Below are positions 8,181 through 16,286 of a stretch of DNA of 64,000 nt, piece after piece; positions within the stretch are counted from its first letter, which is position 1, and the number at the start of each line of letters is the position of its first letter. The DNA comes from GCA-2705995 sp048267965 (GTDB lineage: Bacteria; Bacteroidota; Bacteroidia; Flavobacteriales_G; Salibacteraceae). A program made the translations under genes and the position numbers. Where the stretch lies: NCBI GenBank assembly GCA_048267965.1, contig JBLWWK010000002.1, positions 310,001 to 374,000 of the forward strand, given 5' to 3'. The notes beneath the pieces were generated by a model. The model saw only the letters and a program-made list of their open reading frames with translations, had not been told where the DNA came from and searched no databases.

Positions 8181-9893
8181 ATGAAAAAAACAATCAACAT
8201 AAATATTAGCGGGGTAGCGTTCATTATCGATGAAGATGCTTTTCAAATACTGAGCAATTATCTCGATACCATTAAGAGCTTTTTTAATCGTTCTGAAGGT
8301 CGTGACGAAATCATGGCCGATATAGAAGCTCGCATCGCAGAACTATTACACGATCGAACCAGCAATACCAAACAAATCATCACAGTTGAAGATATTGAAG
8401 CGGTTATTGCCACATTGGGTCAGCCAGAAGATTTTGTAGACGAAGACGAAGAATCTTTTTCCCATCAGCAAACTCACCAAAACACAGGCTCTAAAAAACG
8501 CTTTAAAAGACTGTACAGAGACACAGACAACTACATAATAGGCGGTGTTTGTGAAGGTTTAGGCCACTATGTTGGCCTTGATCCGCTGTGGATTCGGGCA
8601 GCCTTTTTAATTGCTTTCTTCGGTTTCGGAACCGGACTCCTACTTTACATTATACTTTGGGTAATTGTGCCCAAAGCTACCACCACAGCCGAAAAGCTCG
8701 AAATGAAAGGTGAACCCGTAAACGTAAATAACATCGGTAAAACCATCGAAGATGAAATGACGGGCGTTAAAGACAAATTCAACGATTTTAAAAACAGCGG
8801 AAAAGCTCAAGAATACAGCAAAAAAACACAAAATGCGGTCGAGTCAATTTTTCATCGGCTCGGGCAAATTCTTCTCTCGATTTTCAAAATCTTAGGTAAA
8901 CTCATCGGTGTCTTACTCATTTTAGTAGGAGCCGGAAGTTTATTAGCCTTCATAATATCACTTTTTGGAGTGGGTGCAGCAGCCACAACACTTGGTGCTT
9001 TATCGTTCGAAAACTTTCATTTAGGCGATATGAACGAGTTCGTATTCACCTCTCCTTTTGAACTTTACCTAGGTGTAATTGGCTTTATTCTGCTTTGCGT
9101 AATTCCGCTTTTCGCCATCATCTATGGAGGAATCGCGATTTTAATTCCTGTAAAAAAATCGGCAAAAGGCATTGGCTTTGGTCTACTAGGTGCTTGGTTA
9201 GTGGGTATTATTTTATGCGCCTACACCGCTTTTCAAGTTGCCGACCAGTTCAGTAACGAAGGAACCGTTACTCAAATTAATGACCTCCCCACTGTTACTA
9301 GCGATACCTTACTGGTAAGCGCCACCAAATTGAGCAGAATGGGTGAAAAACACGCCATTCGATTTAACGATGATTACTTAGGAAAAATCACTTCTGACAG
9401 TATTTACATGGGAAATGTTGATTTTAATGTCACCAGAAGTTCAACCCCGTATTTTTCGTTACTCATTGAAAAACAAGCTCGTGGAGATTCTTATGTAGAA
9501 GCCGAAGAGTTTGCTGAGAAAATAATTTATCATTTTTCTAGTCCTACAAGCAACGCTTTAGAAATTGATGCTTTCTTTAGAATGAGTGTTGACAATCTTT
9601 GGAGAGGACAACAAGTGTATGTAGAGTTAATGGTTCCTGCCGGGAAAACCATTTACCTAGACCCTACTTTAATCGATCTTCTCTACGATGTACACAACAC
9701 AACGAATACCTACGATAGAAAAATGGTAGGCCATTATTGGACTATGACAGAAACTGGTTTAATGTCTCCGGCATTTTACAAGGGTTCTTCTACGGTAGAA
9801 AAAGAACTTGAAAAAGAATACGATAACGAAGAGCGAAGAGATCGCTTAAAAATTCATTCTGATGATTCTGAGGTAGAAATCATCATTAATTAA
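8181..9893 (+). CDS. PspC-domain membrane protein
   Basis: 570 aa. Residues ~1-100 form a soluble cytoplasmic region that opens with MKKTININISGVAFIIDEDA and reads like a paired leucine-rich helical module. The PspC domain is at ~108-165 (RLYRDTDNYIIGGVCEGLG, then YVGLDPLWIRAAF and a membrane helix). Further hydrophobic segments lie at ~230-270, 290-325 and 330-355. The last ~200 residues are hydrophilic. PspC proteins sense or buffer inner-membrane stress; the specific role here is inferred from the domain and the PadR partner. Confidence 0.88.
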   Translation: MKKTININISGVAFIIDEDAFQILSNYLDTIKSFFNRSEGRDEIMADIEARIAELLHDRTSNTKQIITVEDIEAVIATLGQPEDFVDEDEESFSHQQTHQNTGSKKRFKRLYRDTDNYIIGGVCEGLGHYVGLDPLWIRAAFLIAFFGFGTGLLLYIILWVIVPKATTTAEKLEMKGEPVNVNNIGKTIEDEMTGVKDKFNDFKNSGKAQEYSKKTQNAVESIFHRLGQILLSIFKILGKLIGVLLILVGAGSLLAFIISLFGVGAAATTLGALSFENFHLGDMNEFVFTSPFELYLGVIGFILLCVIPLFAIIYGGIAILIPVKKSAKGIGFGLLGAWLVGIILCAYTAFQVADQFSNEGTVTQINDLPTVTSDTLLVSATKLSRMGEKHAIRFNDDYLGKITSDSIYMGNVDFNVTRSSTPYFSLLIEKQARGDSYVEAEEFAEKIIYHFSSPTSNALEIDAFFRMSVDNLWRGQQVYVELMVPAGKTIYLDPTLIDLLYDVHNTTNTYDRKMVGHYWTMTETGLMSPAFYKGSSTVEKELEKEYDNEERRDRLKIHSDDSEVEIIIN

Positions 9894-9939
9894 CTGTGTG
9901 AGTAGATTCACTAAGTAGTAGTAGTTTAGTTAGGCAAAG

Positions 9940-9966
9940 GCTGGTTAGAGGTAACCAGCTTTTTTT
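9940..9966 (+). terminator. Rho-independent terminator after the PspC gene
   Basis: An 8-bp perfect stem, GCTGGTTA (9940-9947) with TAACCAGC (9952-9959), loop GAGG, is followed by seven T. It ends the DUF4252-PadR-PspC operon. Confidence 0.9.
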
Positions 9967-10011
9967 GTTTCTAACCATTTAAAAGAGTTTGAATAACCGT
10001 TTCACGTGTTT

Positions 10012-11997
10012 TTAATCTTTTCTACTGTTTTCTTCTTGAGAATTGGCTATTTTTCTTGCCACGTGAATTTGGGTTCCTACCATTCTGGTGGGTTCATCTT
10101 TGCCATTTCTATCGACCACTTTTCCGCGTGCAAACAGATTGATAAAATAACCTTGATGGTGTTTCATTCGAAATTCCACTTCGTAAAACTCGGTTTGTCC
10201 TAATAGGTGTTTCTGCACCGCTAAATTTACCAACTCCTTATCGTCTGGATGAATAAGTTCTACAAAATTTTGATACGTAAGCGGGTTCAATCTTGCTAAA
10301 TCTACCCCGATTTGATCGGCATATTCTTGGTTTACATTGATTAAATTCTCTTGAATAAACCAATCGAATAAACCCGCACGTGTGCCTGAAATAGCCGCTG
10401 AAAGCTTCTCTTTTTCTTCTAGTAACTGCTTCTCGTTTTGCTTTTGAGAAGTAATATCTATACTCATAGAAACATAGCGCGTAGGGAGCTCTGAAGATTC
10501 TTCTGTAAACGGAACTACCACTGTATTAAACCACTTTAACGCTCCATTTTTACATTTATGTAGGAACTCGCCTTTCCACACTTTTCCGCTTCTCAACGTT
10601 GTATAAAATTCTTCATAAAACTGATCAGAATGGTATCCTGATTTTAAAAGGGTATGTGATTTTCCTATCAATTCTTCGGAAGAAAAACCGAATGTTTTTT
10701 CAAATTTCTCGTTTACATGCAAGAAAATTTCATCGGCATCACAGGTAGAAACTGCTGCATACTGATCAATAACAAATCGTTGATATTCAAGCTCTCTTTC
10801 CGTTTTCTTATGGCGTGAAATATCCCAAGAGAAAACCGAGTAAACAATGAAATGATCGTCTTTTAACTCTGGTTCACCCATCGTTTCAATCCACCTCAAT
10901 TCACCTTCTGGTGTAGTAAAACGGTATTGAAAATGATACGCTTCTTTTTTCTCTATCGCCTCTAAAACAGCTTCTTTAATTCTCTTGAAATCTTCTTTAT
11001 GAACGCAATCCCAAAGCACATTAACGTTCTCTTTTACCTGCTCTGGAGAAAAACCAAAAACATCTTTACTTCGACTACTCGCGAATCGAATTTCTTCTTT
11101 TAGCGTTTTTAAGTTAATAGCATGACGCAAAGTAACACCTCTCACTCCGTTCAGCACAGAGTTAAGCTGCTGATTGCGGGTTTCTATTTCAAAGTTTTTG
11201 TTCACCAACTCTGAAATATCATGGTTATAGATCACAATACCGCCATCTACCTTTATCACATTATGTTCAAACCACCCTGGTGCTTCTAAAGTCGCTGGAA
11301 TTTCATACTGCTGAGAAAGAATTTCTCCTGTTTCAAAAACCTTAACATATTGTTCGAAAAAACCATTTGTCTTGTTTATTGGGTATAAGTCACAAATTCC
11401 GAAGCCTACTAATTCATCCCGAGATTTACCCAACTGGTCGCAAGCGCATTGGTTAATGGCGCGTATTATAAAATCATTAATTTCATTGTTTTTGTAGCTC
11501 ACTTCCAACAAGTAAAAAGCCACAGGCAAAGCCTCCAGCGCGCTTAAGCTTAATTCTTTCGAAAACTCAGACATTTCCCCTATTTCACGAATCGAATCAT
11601 AGCGTTTTTTTGCTCTCAACATCATAGCTGTAGTATGTTCTTTTTGCAAAACATCGGCTACGCCTAACTCTAGAATCCTCTTCGCTAAAGCGTAAGAATC
11701 ATTGCTAACAATCACCACAATTTCTGCTTGATAAAAGGTTTTCTTTAGCTGGTTCACCAACCTTCTATCTTCTTGATAAGAAGAAGATTCTACAAAAATT
11801 AACTGCCAATCAGTATCCTTTTCTTGTGTTGAACTAAACGCTTTAAATTGAGTAAAATCAACAGAGAAATCGAGATCCTTCCACAACGCAGCTAATCGTT
11901 GATAGAAGACATCATCAGTCGAGAACAATCCTATTTTCAATTGAGAATTAAAACTCACAATAATTCGGTAAGTATTTATAAATGGGTGAACGTACAA
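10012..11997 (-). CDS. Multi-PAS sensor protein with receiver-like N-terminus and no visible output domain
   Basis: 661 aa (648 aa from an in-frame GTG at 11958). Residues ~18-125 resemble a degenerate response-regulator receiver (LKIGLFSTDD start, IVVIVSNDSYALAKRILELG core). Then come about four PAS/PAC modules (~150-640) with recognisable FGFSPEQV, HPDDKELV and RYVSMSIDITSQK motifs. The protein ends just after the last PAC; no histidine kinase, GGDEF, HTH or other effector follows. It may act by binding a partner. No adjacent kinase is present. The GTG start would leave the usual few residues before the receiver fold and lies just downstream of a TTCATTTG promoter-like octamer. Confidence 0.8.
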   Translation of the reverse strand: MYVHPFINTYRIIVSFNSQLKIGLFSTDDVFYQRLAALWKDLDFSVDFTQFKAFSSTQEKDTDWQLIFVESSSYQEDRRLVNQLKKTFYQAEIVVIVSNDSYALAKRILELGVADVLQKEHTTAMMLRAKKRYDSIREIGEMSEFSKELSLSALEALPVAFYLLEVSYKNNEINDFIIRAINQCACDQLGKSRDELVGFGICDLYPINKTNGFFEQYVKVFETGEILSQQYEIPATLEAPGWFEHNVIKVDGGIVIYNHDISELVNKNFEIETRNQQLNSVLNGVRGVTLRHAINLKTLKEEIRFASSRSKDVFGFSPEQVKENVNVLWDCVHKEDFKRIKEAVLEAIEKKEAYHFQYRFTTPEGELRWIETMGEPELKDDHFIVYSVFSWDISRHKKTERELEYQRFVIDQYAAVSTCDADEIFLHVNEKFEKTFGFSSEELIGKSHTLLKSGYHSDQFYEEFYTTLRSGKVWKGEFLHKCKNGALKWFNTVVVPFTEESSELPTRYVSMSIDITSQKQNEKQLLEEKEKLSAAISGTRAGLFDWFIQENLINVNQEYADQIGVDLARLNPLTYQNFVELIHPDDKELVNLAVQKHLLGQTEFYEVEFRMKHHQGYFINLFARGKVVDRNGKDEPTRMVGTQIHVARKIANSQEENSRKD

Positions 11998-12067
11998 ATG
12001 AACAGAAAATATTGTACCAATTCTAACACAATTTTAAAACCATACTGTAAATTAACTACTTAGCACA

Positions 12068-12076
12068 GTAGGAACC
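12068..12076 (-). repeat. Intergenic copy of the GGTTCCTAC word
   Basis: GTAGGAACC between the PAS gene and the E1 gene, 26 bp upstream of the E1 -7 element. Confidence 0.7.
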
Positions 12077-12102
12077 ACGCATTTAAAATGGTTGAAAAAA
12101 AC

Positions 12103-12110
12103 TACCTTTG
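12103..12110 (+). promoter_or_regulatory. -7 element TACCTTTG for the E1 gene
   Basis: Exact TAnnTTTG, 31 nt upstream of the ATG at 12142. No convincing -33 TTG at the expected distance. Confidence 0.6.
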
Positions 12111-12141
12111 CAGCTCGTAAGAAATCATCAACTAAGCGCAT

Positions 12142-14571
12142 ATGTCGAAAGAAAATCAGGATGTAATTACACCAGCTGAAATCCCTGCAGATGTTAAAAA
12201 AGAAATTCTTGATGATTATAAACTAGCCAACGAAAGTAGAGAAGCAAGTTTAATCGGAAGAAGAGAAGTTTTAACTGGTAAGGCAAAGTTCGGCATCTTT
12301 GGTGATGGGAAAGAAATTGCTCAAATAGCTCTAGCAAAACAATTCGACAACGGAGATTTCCGTTCGGGTTATTACCGTGATCAAACATGGATGATGGCCG
12401 CAGGATTGCTAACCTTAGAAGGGTTCTTTGCTCAATTATATGCCCATGCCGATGTAGAAGCAGAACCAGCTTCTGGTGGTAGACAAATGAATGGCCACTT
12501 TGCTTCTCGCTCTTTAGACGAGAATGGCGAATGGAAAAGATTAATCGACCAGAAAAACTCTTCTGCCGATATTTCTCCAACTGCCGGCCAAATGCCTCGC
12601 CTTTTAGGCTTAGCTCAAGCTTCGCAAGTTTACAGAGAGAATAAAGTTATTTTAGCCCAAGAAGAATTCCAGAAATTTAGCGATAACGGGAACGAAGTAG
12701 CATTCGGTTCTATCGGAGATGCTTCTACTTCTGAAGGTTTATTCTGGGAAACCTTAAACGCTGCTGGCGTTTTACAGGTGCCCATGGTCATGTCTGTTTG
12801 GGACGATGGCTACGGAATTTCAGTAAGTAAGAAATTCCAAACCATTAAAGAAAGTATTTCAGAGGCTTTAAGCGGTTTCCAACGCGATGAAGACACTACA
12901 GGTTTCGAAATCCTGAAAGTGAAAGGCTGGGATTATGCTCAGCTTTGCTTGGTATACGAAAAAGCCGTTCAATTGGCGCGTGAAGAACACATTCCTGTTC
13001 TTATTCACGTTGAAGAAGTTACTCAACCCCAAGGACACTCTACTTCTGGTTCTCACGAAAGATACAAGTCGAAAGAACGTCTTGAATGGGAAAAAGAATA
13101 CGATGGAATCGCTAAAATGCGCGAATGGATTCTTGAGAAAAACGTAGCTACCGAAGAAGAATTAGCCGAAATAGAAAAAGAAGCTAAAAAACGTGCTCGT
13201 GATGCCAAAAAAAGCGCTTGGAATGCTTTCTTAGCTCCTATTAAAGAAGAACTAAAACAAGCTCTCTCTTTAATGGAAGCCGTAGCAAACACAAGTTCTA
13301 AAAAAGCATTTATCGATCCGGTAATTAGCAATTTAAAGGCTGATCCTGAACCTCTTCGAAAAGAAATTTTAGTAGCTGTTAGAAAAACCCTTCGTGTGGC
13401 TCGTGAAGAGAACAACGAAGCTATTCAGCAACTCAAAAACTGGTTAGCACAGCAGTTAAAAGCAAATGCAGACCGTTACAATAGTCACTTAGTTTCTAAC
13501 TCTTCTAAAGCCGTTAAAAATATTCAAGAAGTTCTTCCTGTTTACGACAACGAAGCACCTCAAAAAGATGGTCGCGAAATTATCCGCGATAACTTCGATC
13601 GAATTTTAGGCGAACGCCCAGAAGTGCTCATTTTTGGTGAAGACAGCGGTAAAATTGGAGGTGTAAACCAAGGGTTAGAAGGTCTACAAGCAAAATACGG
13701 AACCATTCGTGTAAACGATACAGGTATTCGTGAAGCAACCATTATGGGTCAAGGTATTGGTATGGCAATGCGCGGATTGCGCCCCATTGCAGAAATTCAA
13801 TACTTAGATTATTTGCTCTATGCCATCCAAATTATGTCTGACGATTTAGCAACGGTTCATTACAGAACAAAAGGTGGTCAAAAAGCACCGCTGATTGTAA
13901 GAACACGCGGACATAGATTAGAAGGTATCTGGCATTCAGGCTCACCTTTAGGCATGATAATTAACTCATTAAGAGGTATTAATATTTGTGTTCCTAGAGA
14001 TATGACAACCGCTGCCGGTATGTACAATACCTTACTCGATGCAGACGAGCCAGGAGTAGTTATCGAATCATTAAACGGTTACCGTCTTAAAGAGAAAGTT
14101 CCAAGCAACTTAGCCGAAATGAGAACCGCTTTGGGTAAAATCGAAGTGATAAAAGAAGGAACCGATATCACCATTGTAACATACGGTTCTATGGTTCGAA
14201 TGGTCGAAAGTGCTGCTAAAGAACTTACACAAGTAGGCGTAAATGCTGAAGTAATCGATGTTCAAACATTATTACCTTTCGATATTAACCATGATATTGT
14301 AAAATCATTAGCGAAAACCAATCGTTTGTTGGTGGTAGACGAAGACGTTCCTGGAGGAGCTTCGGCATTTATCTTACAGCAAATTTTACAAGAACAAAAA
14401 GGCTATTTCCACTTAGACTCTGAACCGAGAACTTTAACCAGCAAGGCTCACCGCCCCGCATACGGTTCAGACGGAGATTATTTCTCAAAACCTAGTGTAG
14501 ACGATATTGTTGACAGTGCCTACCTTCTTATGCAAGAAGCTAAACCTGATCAATATCCAAATATCTTTTAA
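12142..14571 (+). CDS. 2-oxoacid dehydrogenase E1, fused alpha and beta subunits
   Basis: 809 aa thiamine-diphosphate enzyme that decarboxylates 2-oxoacids and passes the acyl group to the lipoyl arm of E2. The alpha-like half (~20-350) has YYRDQTWM, HFASRS and the ThDP/Mg segment GDASTSEGLFWETLNAAG ending in WDDGYGIS. After a charged helical linker (~350-470), the beta-like half (~475-800) has FGEDSGKIGGVNQGL, GMAMRGLRPIAEIQ and the C-terminal transketolase domain (VPGGASAFILQQ). The fusion resembles the branched-chain or generic 2-oxoacid E1 common in Bacteroidota rather than homodimeric AceE. No E2 or E3 gene is adjacent, so the substrate (branched-chain versus pyruvate) is not settled. 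Confidence 0.92.
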   Translation: MSKENQDVITPAEIPADVKKEILDDYKLANESREASLIGRREVLTGKAKFGIFGDGKEIAQIALAKQFDNGDFRSGYYRDQTWMMAAGLLTLEGFFAQLYAHADVEAEPASGGRQMNGHFASRSLDENGEWKRLIDQKNSSADISPTAGQMPRLLGLAQASQVYRENKVILAQEEFQKFSDNGNEVAFGSIGDASTSEGLFWETLNAAGVLQVPMVMSVWDDGYGISVSKKFQTIKESISEALSGFQRDEDTTGFEILKVKGWDYAQLCLVYEKAVQLAREEHIPVLIHVEEVTQPQGHSTSGSHERYKSKERLEWEKEYDGIAKMREWILEKNVATEEELAEIEKEAKKRARDAKKSAWNAFLAPIKEELKQALSLMEAVANTSSKKAFIDPVISNLKADPEPLRKEILVAVRKTLRVAREENNEAIQQLKNWLAQQLKANADRYNSHLVSNSSKAVKNIQEVLPVYDNEAPQKDGREIIRDNFDRILGERPEVLIFGEDSGKIGGVNQGLEGLQAKYGTIRVNDTGIREATIMGQGIGMAMRGLRPIAEIQYLDYLLYAIQIMSDDLATVHYRTKGGQKAPLIVRTRGHRLEGIWHSGSPLGMIINSLRGINICVPRDMTTAAGMYNTLLDADEPGVVIESLNGYRLKEKVPSNLAEMRTALGKIEVIKEGTDITIVTYGSMVRMVESAAKELTQVGVNAEVIDVQTLLPFDINHDIVKSLAKTNRLLVVDEDVPGGASAFILQQILQEQKGYFHLDSEPRTLTSKAHRPAYGSDGDYFSKPSVDDIVDSAYLLMQEAKPDQYPNIF

Positions 14572-14580
14572 ATTTGAGAA

Positions 14581-14603
14581 GGCCGCTTTTAGCGGCCTTT
14601 TTT
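14581..14603 (+). terminator. Strong terminator between E1 and murQ, abutting the murQ start
   Basis: Perfect stem GGCCGC (14581-14586) and GCGGCC (14592-14597), loop TTTTA, then six T ending 4-5 nt before the murQ ATG at 14608. Confidence 0.9.
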
Positions 14604-14607
14604 GATT

Positions 14608-15414
14608 ATGAAAAAAACAACAGAAAGCTCATCCCATTATCAAGATCTCGATAAAATGACGACTCGAGAATTACTTGAGAACATCAACCAAGAAGATCAT
14701 TTGGTTCCTACCGCTGTGAACAAGGCCTTACCACAAATTGAAAACCTAGTAAACCACATAGCCGATAAAATGCTGGCAGGCGGTAGACTTTTTTATTTAG
14801 GAGCCGGAACCAGCGGACGATTAGGTGTGGTAGACGCTTCTGAATGTCCGCCAACATTTGGTGTAGACCATAACTTAGTTATTGGTATTATGGCAGGTGG
14901 CGATGGCGCCATTCGAAAAGCAGTAGAGTTTGCAGAAGATGATGTTGAATTGGGCTGGAAAGACCTTCAAGAGTACGCTATTTCACCCCTCGATTCACTT
15001 ATTGGAATTGCCGCTTCAGGAACCACTCCTTACGTGATTGGAGCCATTGAAAAAGCAAGAGAAAACAATATCCTTACCGGTTGCATTACCTGTAACCAAG
15101 GCTCTCCCCTTGCAAAAGCGTCAGAATTTCCCGTAGAAGTTGTGGTAGGACCCGAATTTCTTTCTGGCAGTACACGCATGAAGGCCGGAACAGCCCAAAA
15201 ATTGGTTCTAAATATGATTAGCACCTCGCTAATGATTAAATTAGGACGAGTAAAAGGCAACAAAATGGTAGATATGCAGCTCAACAATAATAAATTGGTT
15301 GAGCGCGGAACAAAAATGGTTGCCGAAGCCTTAAACATTGACCACACGTTAGCTCAAGAATTGCTCTTAAAACACAAAAGCGTTCGAGCAGCTATCAACG
15401 CAAAAAAAGCATAA
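14608..15414 (+). CDS. murQ: N-acetylmuramic acid 6-phosphate etherase
   Basis: 268 aa SIS-fold lyase that cleaves the D-lactyl ether of MurNAc-6-P to GlcNAc-6-P in cell-wall recycling. The family signatures LGAGTSGRLGVVDASECPPTFG (glutamate near the active site), GDGAIRKAVEFAEDD, IAASGTTPYV and SGSTRMKAGTAQK are intact. Length is slightly short of 290-300 aa but complete. An in-frame TTG two codons upstream lies in the terminator T-run, so ATG 14608 is chosen. A lipoprotein GH3 hexosaminidase at 37.3 kb could act in the same recycling route. The LOG gene follows after 1 nt. Confidence 0.95.
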   Translation: MKKTTESSSHYQDLDKMTTRELLENINQEDHLVPTAVNKALPQIENLVNHIADKMLAGGRLFYLGAGTSGRLGVVDASECPPTFGVDHNLVIGIMAGGDGAIRKAVEFAEDDVELGWKDLQEYAISPLDSLIGIAASGTTPYVIGAIEKARENNILTGCITCNQGSPLAKASEFPVEVVVGPEFLSGSTRMKAGTAQKLVLNMISTSLMIKLGRVKGNKMVDMQLNNNKLVERGTKMVAEALNIDHTLAQELLLKHKSVRAAINAKKA

Positions 15415-15415
15415 T

Positions 15416-16117
15416 ATGTCTGAAGATAAAGTAAAGAAGGCATTCACCGAAAAAAGTTGGAATGAGATAAAAACCCAAGACTCTTGGCAGGTTTTTAAAA
15501 TGATGTCTGAAATCGTAGACGGATTTGAAAAAATGGCCAAAATAGGTCCTTGCGTTTCCGTTTTTGGTAGTGCCAGAACTCAACCCGAAAATTCTTATTA
15601 CACATTAGCCGAAGAAATCGCCTTTCAGTTAACAAAACGCGGGTACGGTGTAATTACAGGCGGTGGCCCAGGAATTATGGAAGCGGCCAACAAAGGCGCT
15701 CACCGCGGTAAAGGAAGATCGGTAGGTTTAAACATCGACCTCCCTTTTGAGCAAGTTGACAACCCGTATATCGACAAAGACAAACTCATCAACTTCGATT
15801 ATTTCTTTGTTCGCAAACTCATGTTTGTAAAATACTCACAAGGATTTATCGTGCTGCCTGGGGGTTTCGGAACCTTAGACGAACTTTTCGAAGCCTTAAC
15901 GCTTATACAAACTAAAAAAATCGGTCGTTTCCCTATTATTTTGGTAGGAACCGATTACTGGAGCGGCCTAGTAGATTGGATTAAAAAGTCGATGCTTCAA
16001 GAAAAAAACATCAGTGAAAAAGATTTAGACCTCTTTCTTTTGGTAGACACTTGCGAAGAGGCTGTTCAAGAAATTGACAATTTCTATAATAAATACTTAC
16101 TGAAGCCTAATTTCTAG
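15416..16117 (+). CDS. LOG family (TIGR00730) Rossmann-fold protein
   Basis: 233 aa. Carries the lysine-decarboxylase-like motif pair GGGPGIMEAANKGA and PGGFGTLDELFEAL that defines LOG/YgdH phosphoribohydrolases, which release a base from a nucleoside 5'-monophosphate. The C-terminal region (LVGTDYWSGLVDW) is typical. Its ATG lies 1 nt after the murQ stop, so the two are translationally linked. The substrate in this organism cannot be read from the sequence. Confidence 0.9.
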   Translation: MSEDKVKKAFTEKSWNEIKTQDSWQVFKMMSEIVDGFEKMAKIGPCVSVFGSARTQPENSYYTLAEEIAFQLTKRGYGVITGGGPGIMEAANKGAHRGKGRSVGLNIDLPFEQVDNPYIDKDKLINFDYFFVRKLMFVKYSQGFIVLPGGFGTLDELFEALTLIQTKKIGRFPIILVGTDYWSGLVDWIKKSMLQEKNISEKDLDLFLLVDTCEEAVQEIDNFYNKYLLKPNF

Positions 16118-16136
16118 TAATTAGAGCATTAGCTTT

Positions 16137-16180
16137 TTATCAACAGGTTTTACACAGGGTTACAAACAGGTTTTTCAACA
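16137..16180 (+). promoter_or_regulatory. Tandem array of four DnaA-box-like nonamers
   Basis: Four same-strand nonamers lie at 16137 (TTATCAACA), 16148 (TTTTACACA), 16160 (TTACAAACA) and 16172 (TTTTCAACA), spaced 11, 12 and 12 bp. Compared with TTWTNCACA they have 1, 0, 2 and 1 mismatches. Each of the first three is followed by GG. The array sits in a 169-bp intergenic gap with an AT-rich stretch downstream. It could be a DnaA-bound regulatory or origin element, or a binding site for another factor. Confidence 0.5.
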
Positions 16181-16198
16181 ATTTTCTGTTCGTAATTA

Positions 16199-16222
16199 CC
16201 CCATGCGTTGCCGAAGATGGGG
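16199..16222. other. Inverted repeat CCCCAT...ATGGGG
   Basis: A perfect 6-bp inverted repeat with a 12-nt spacer just upstream of the -7 element at 16235 and downstream of the DnaA-box-like array. No T-run follows, so it is not a terminator. Confidence 0.4.
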
Positions 16223-16234
16223 CACTGCAGCTAT

Positions 16235-16242
16235 TAGATTTG
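16235..16242 (+). promoter_or_regulatory. -7 element TAGATTTG for the SPOR protein gene
   Basis: Exact TAnnTTTG with TTG at 16208-16210 (24-bp spacer, rather long). It lies downstream of the first in-frame ATG (16203) and so favours ATG 16287. Confidence 0.55.
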
Positions 16243-16286
16243 TTAATAATTCATTAGCGAACGCAGTTGCCTCAAATCATCGGATT

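Noticed and set aside
12194..13742. Several antisense and frame-shifted open frames within the E1 gene
   Set aside because: Long shadow frames caused by the codon bias of E1; no start signals or recognisable proteins.
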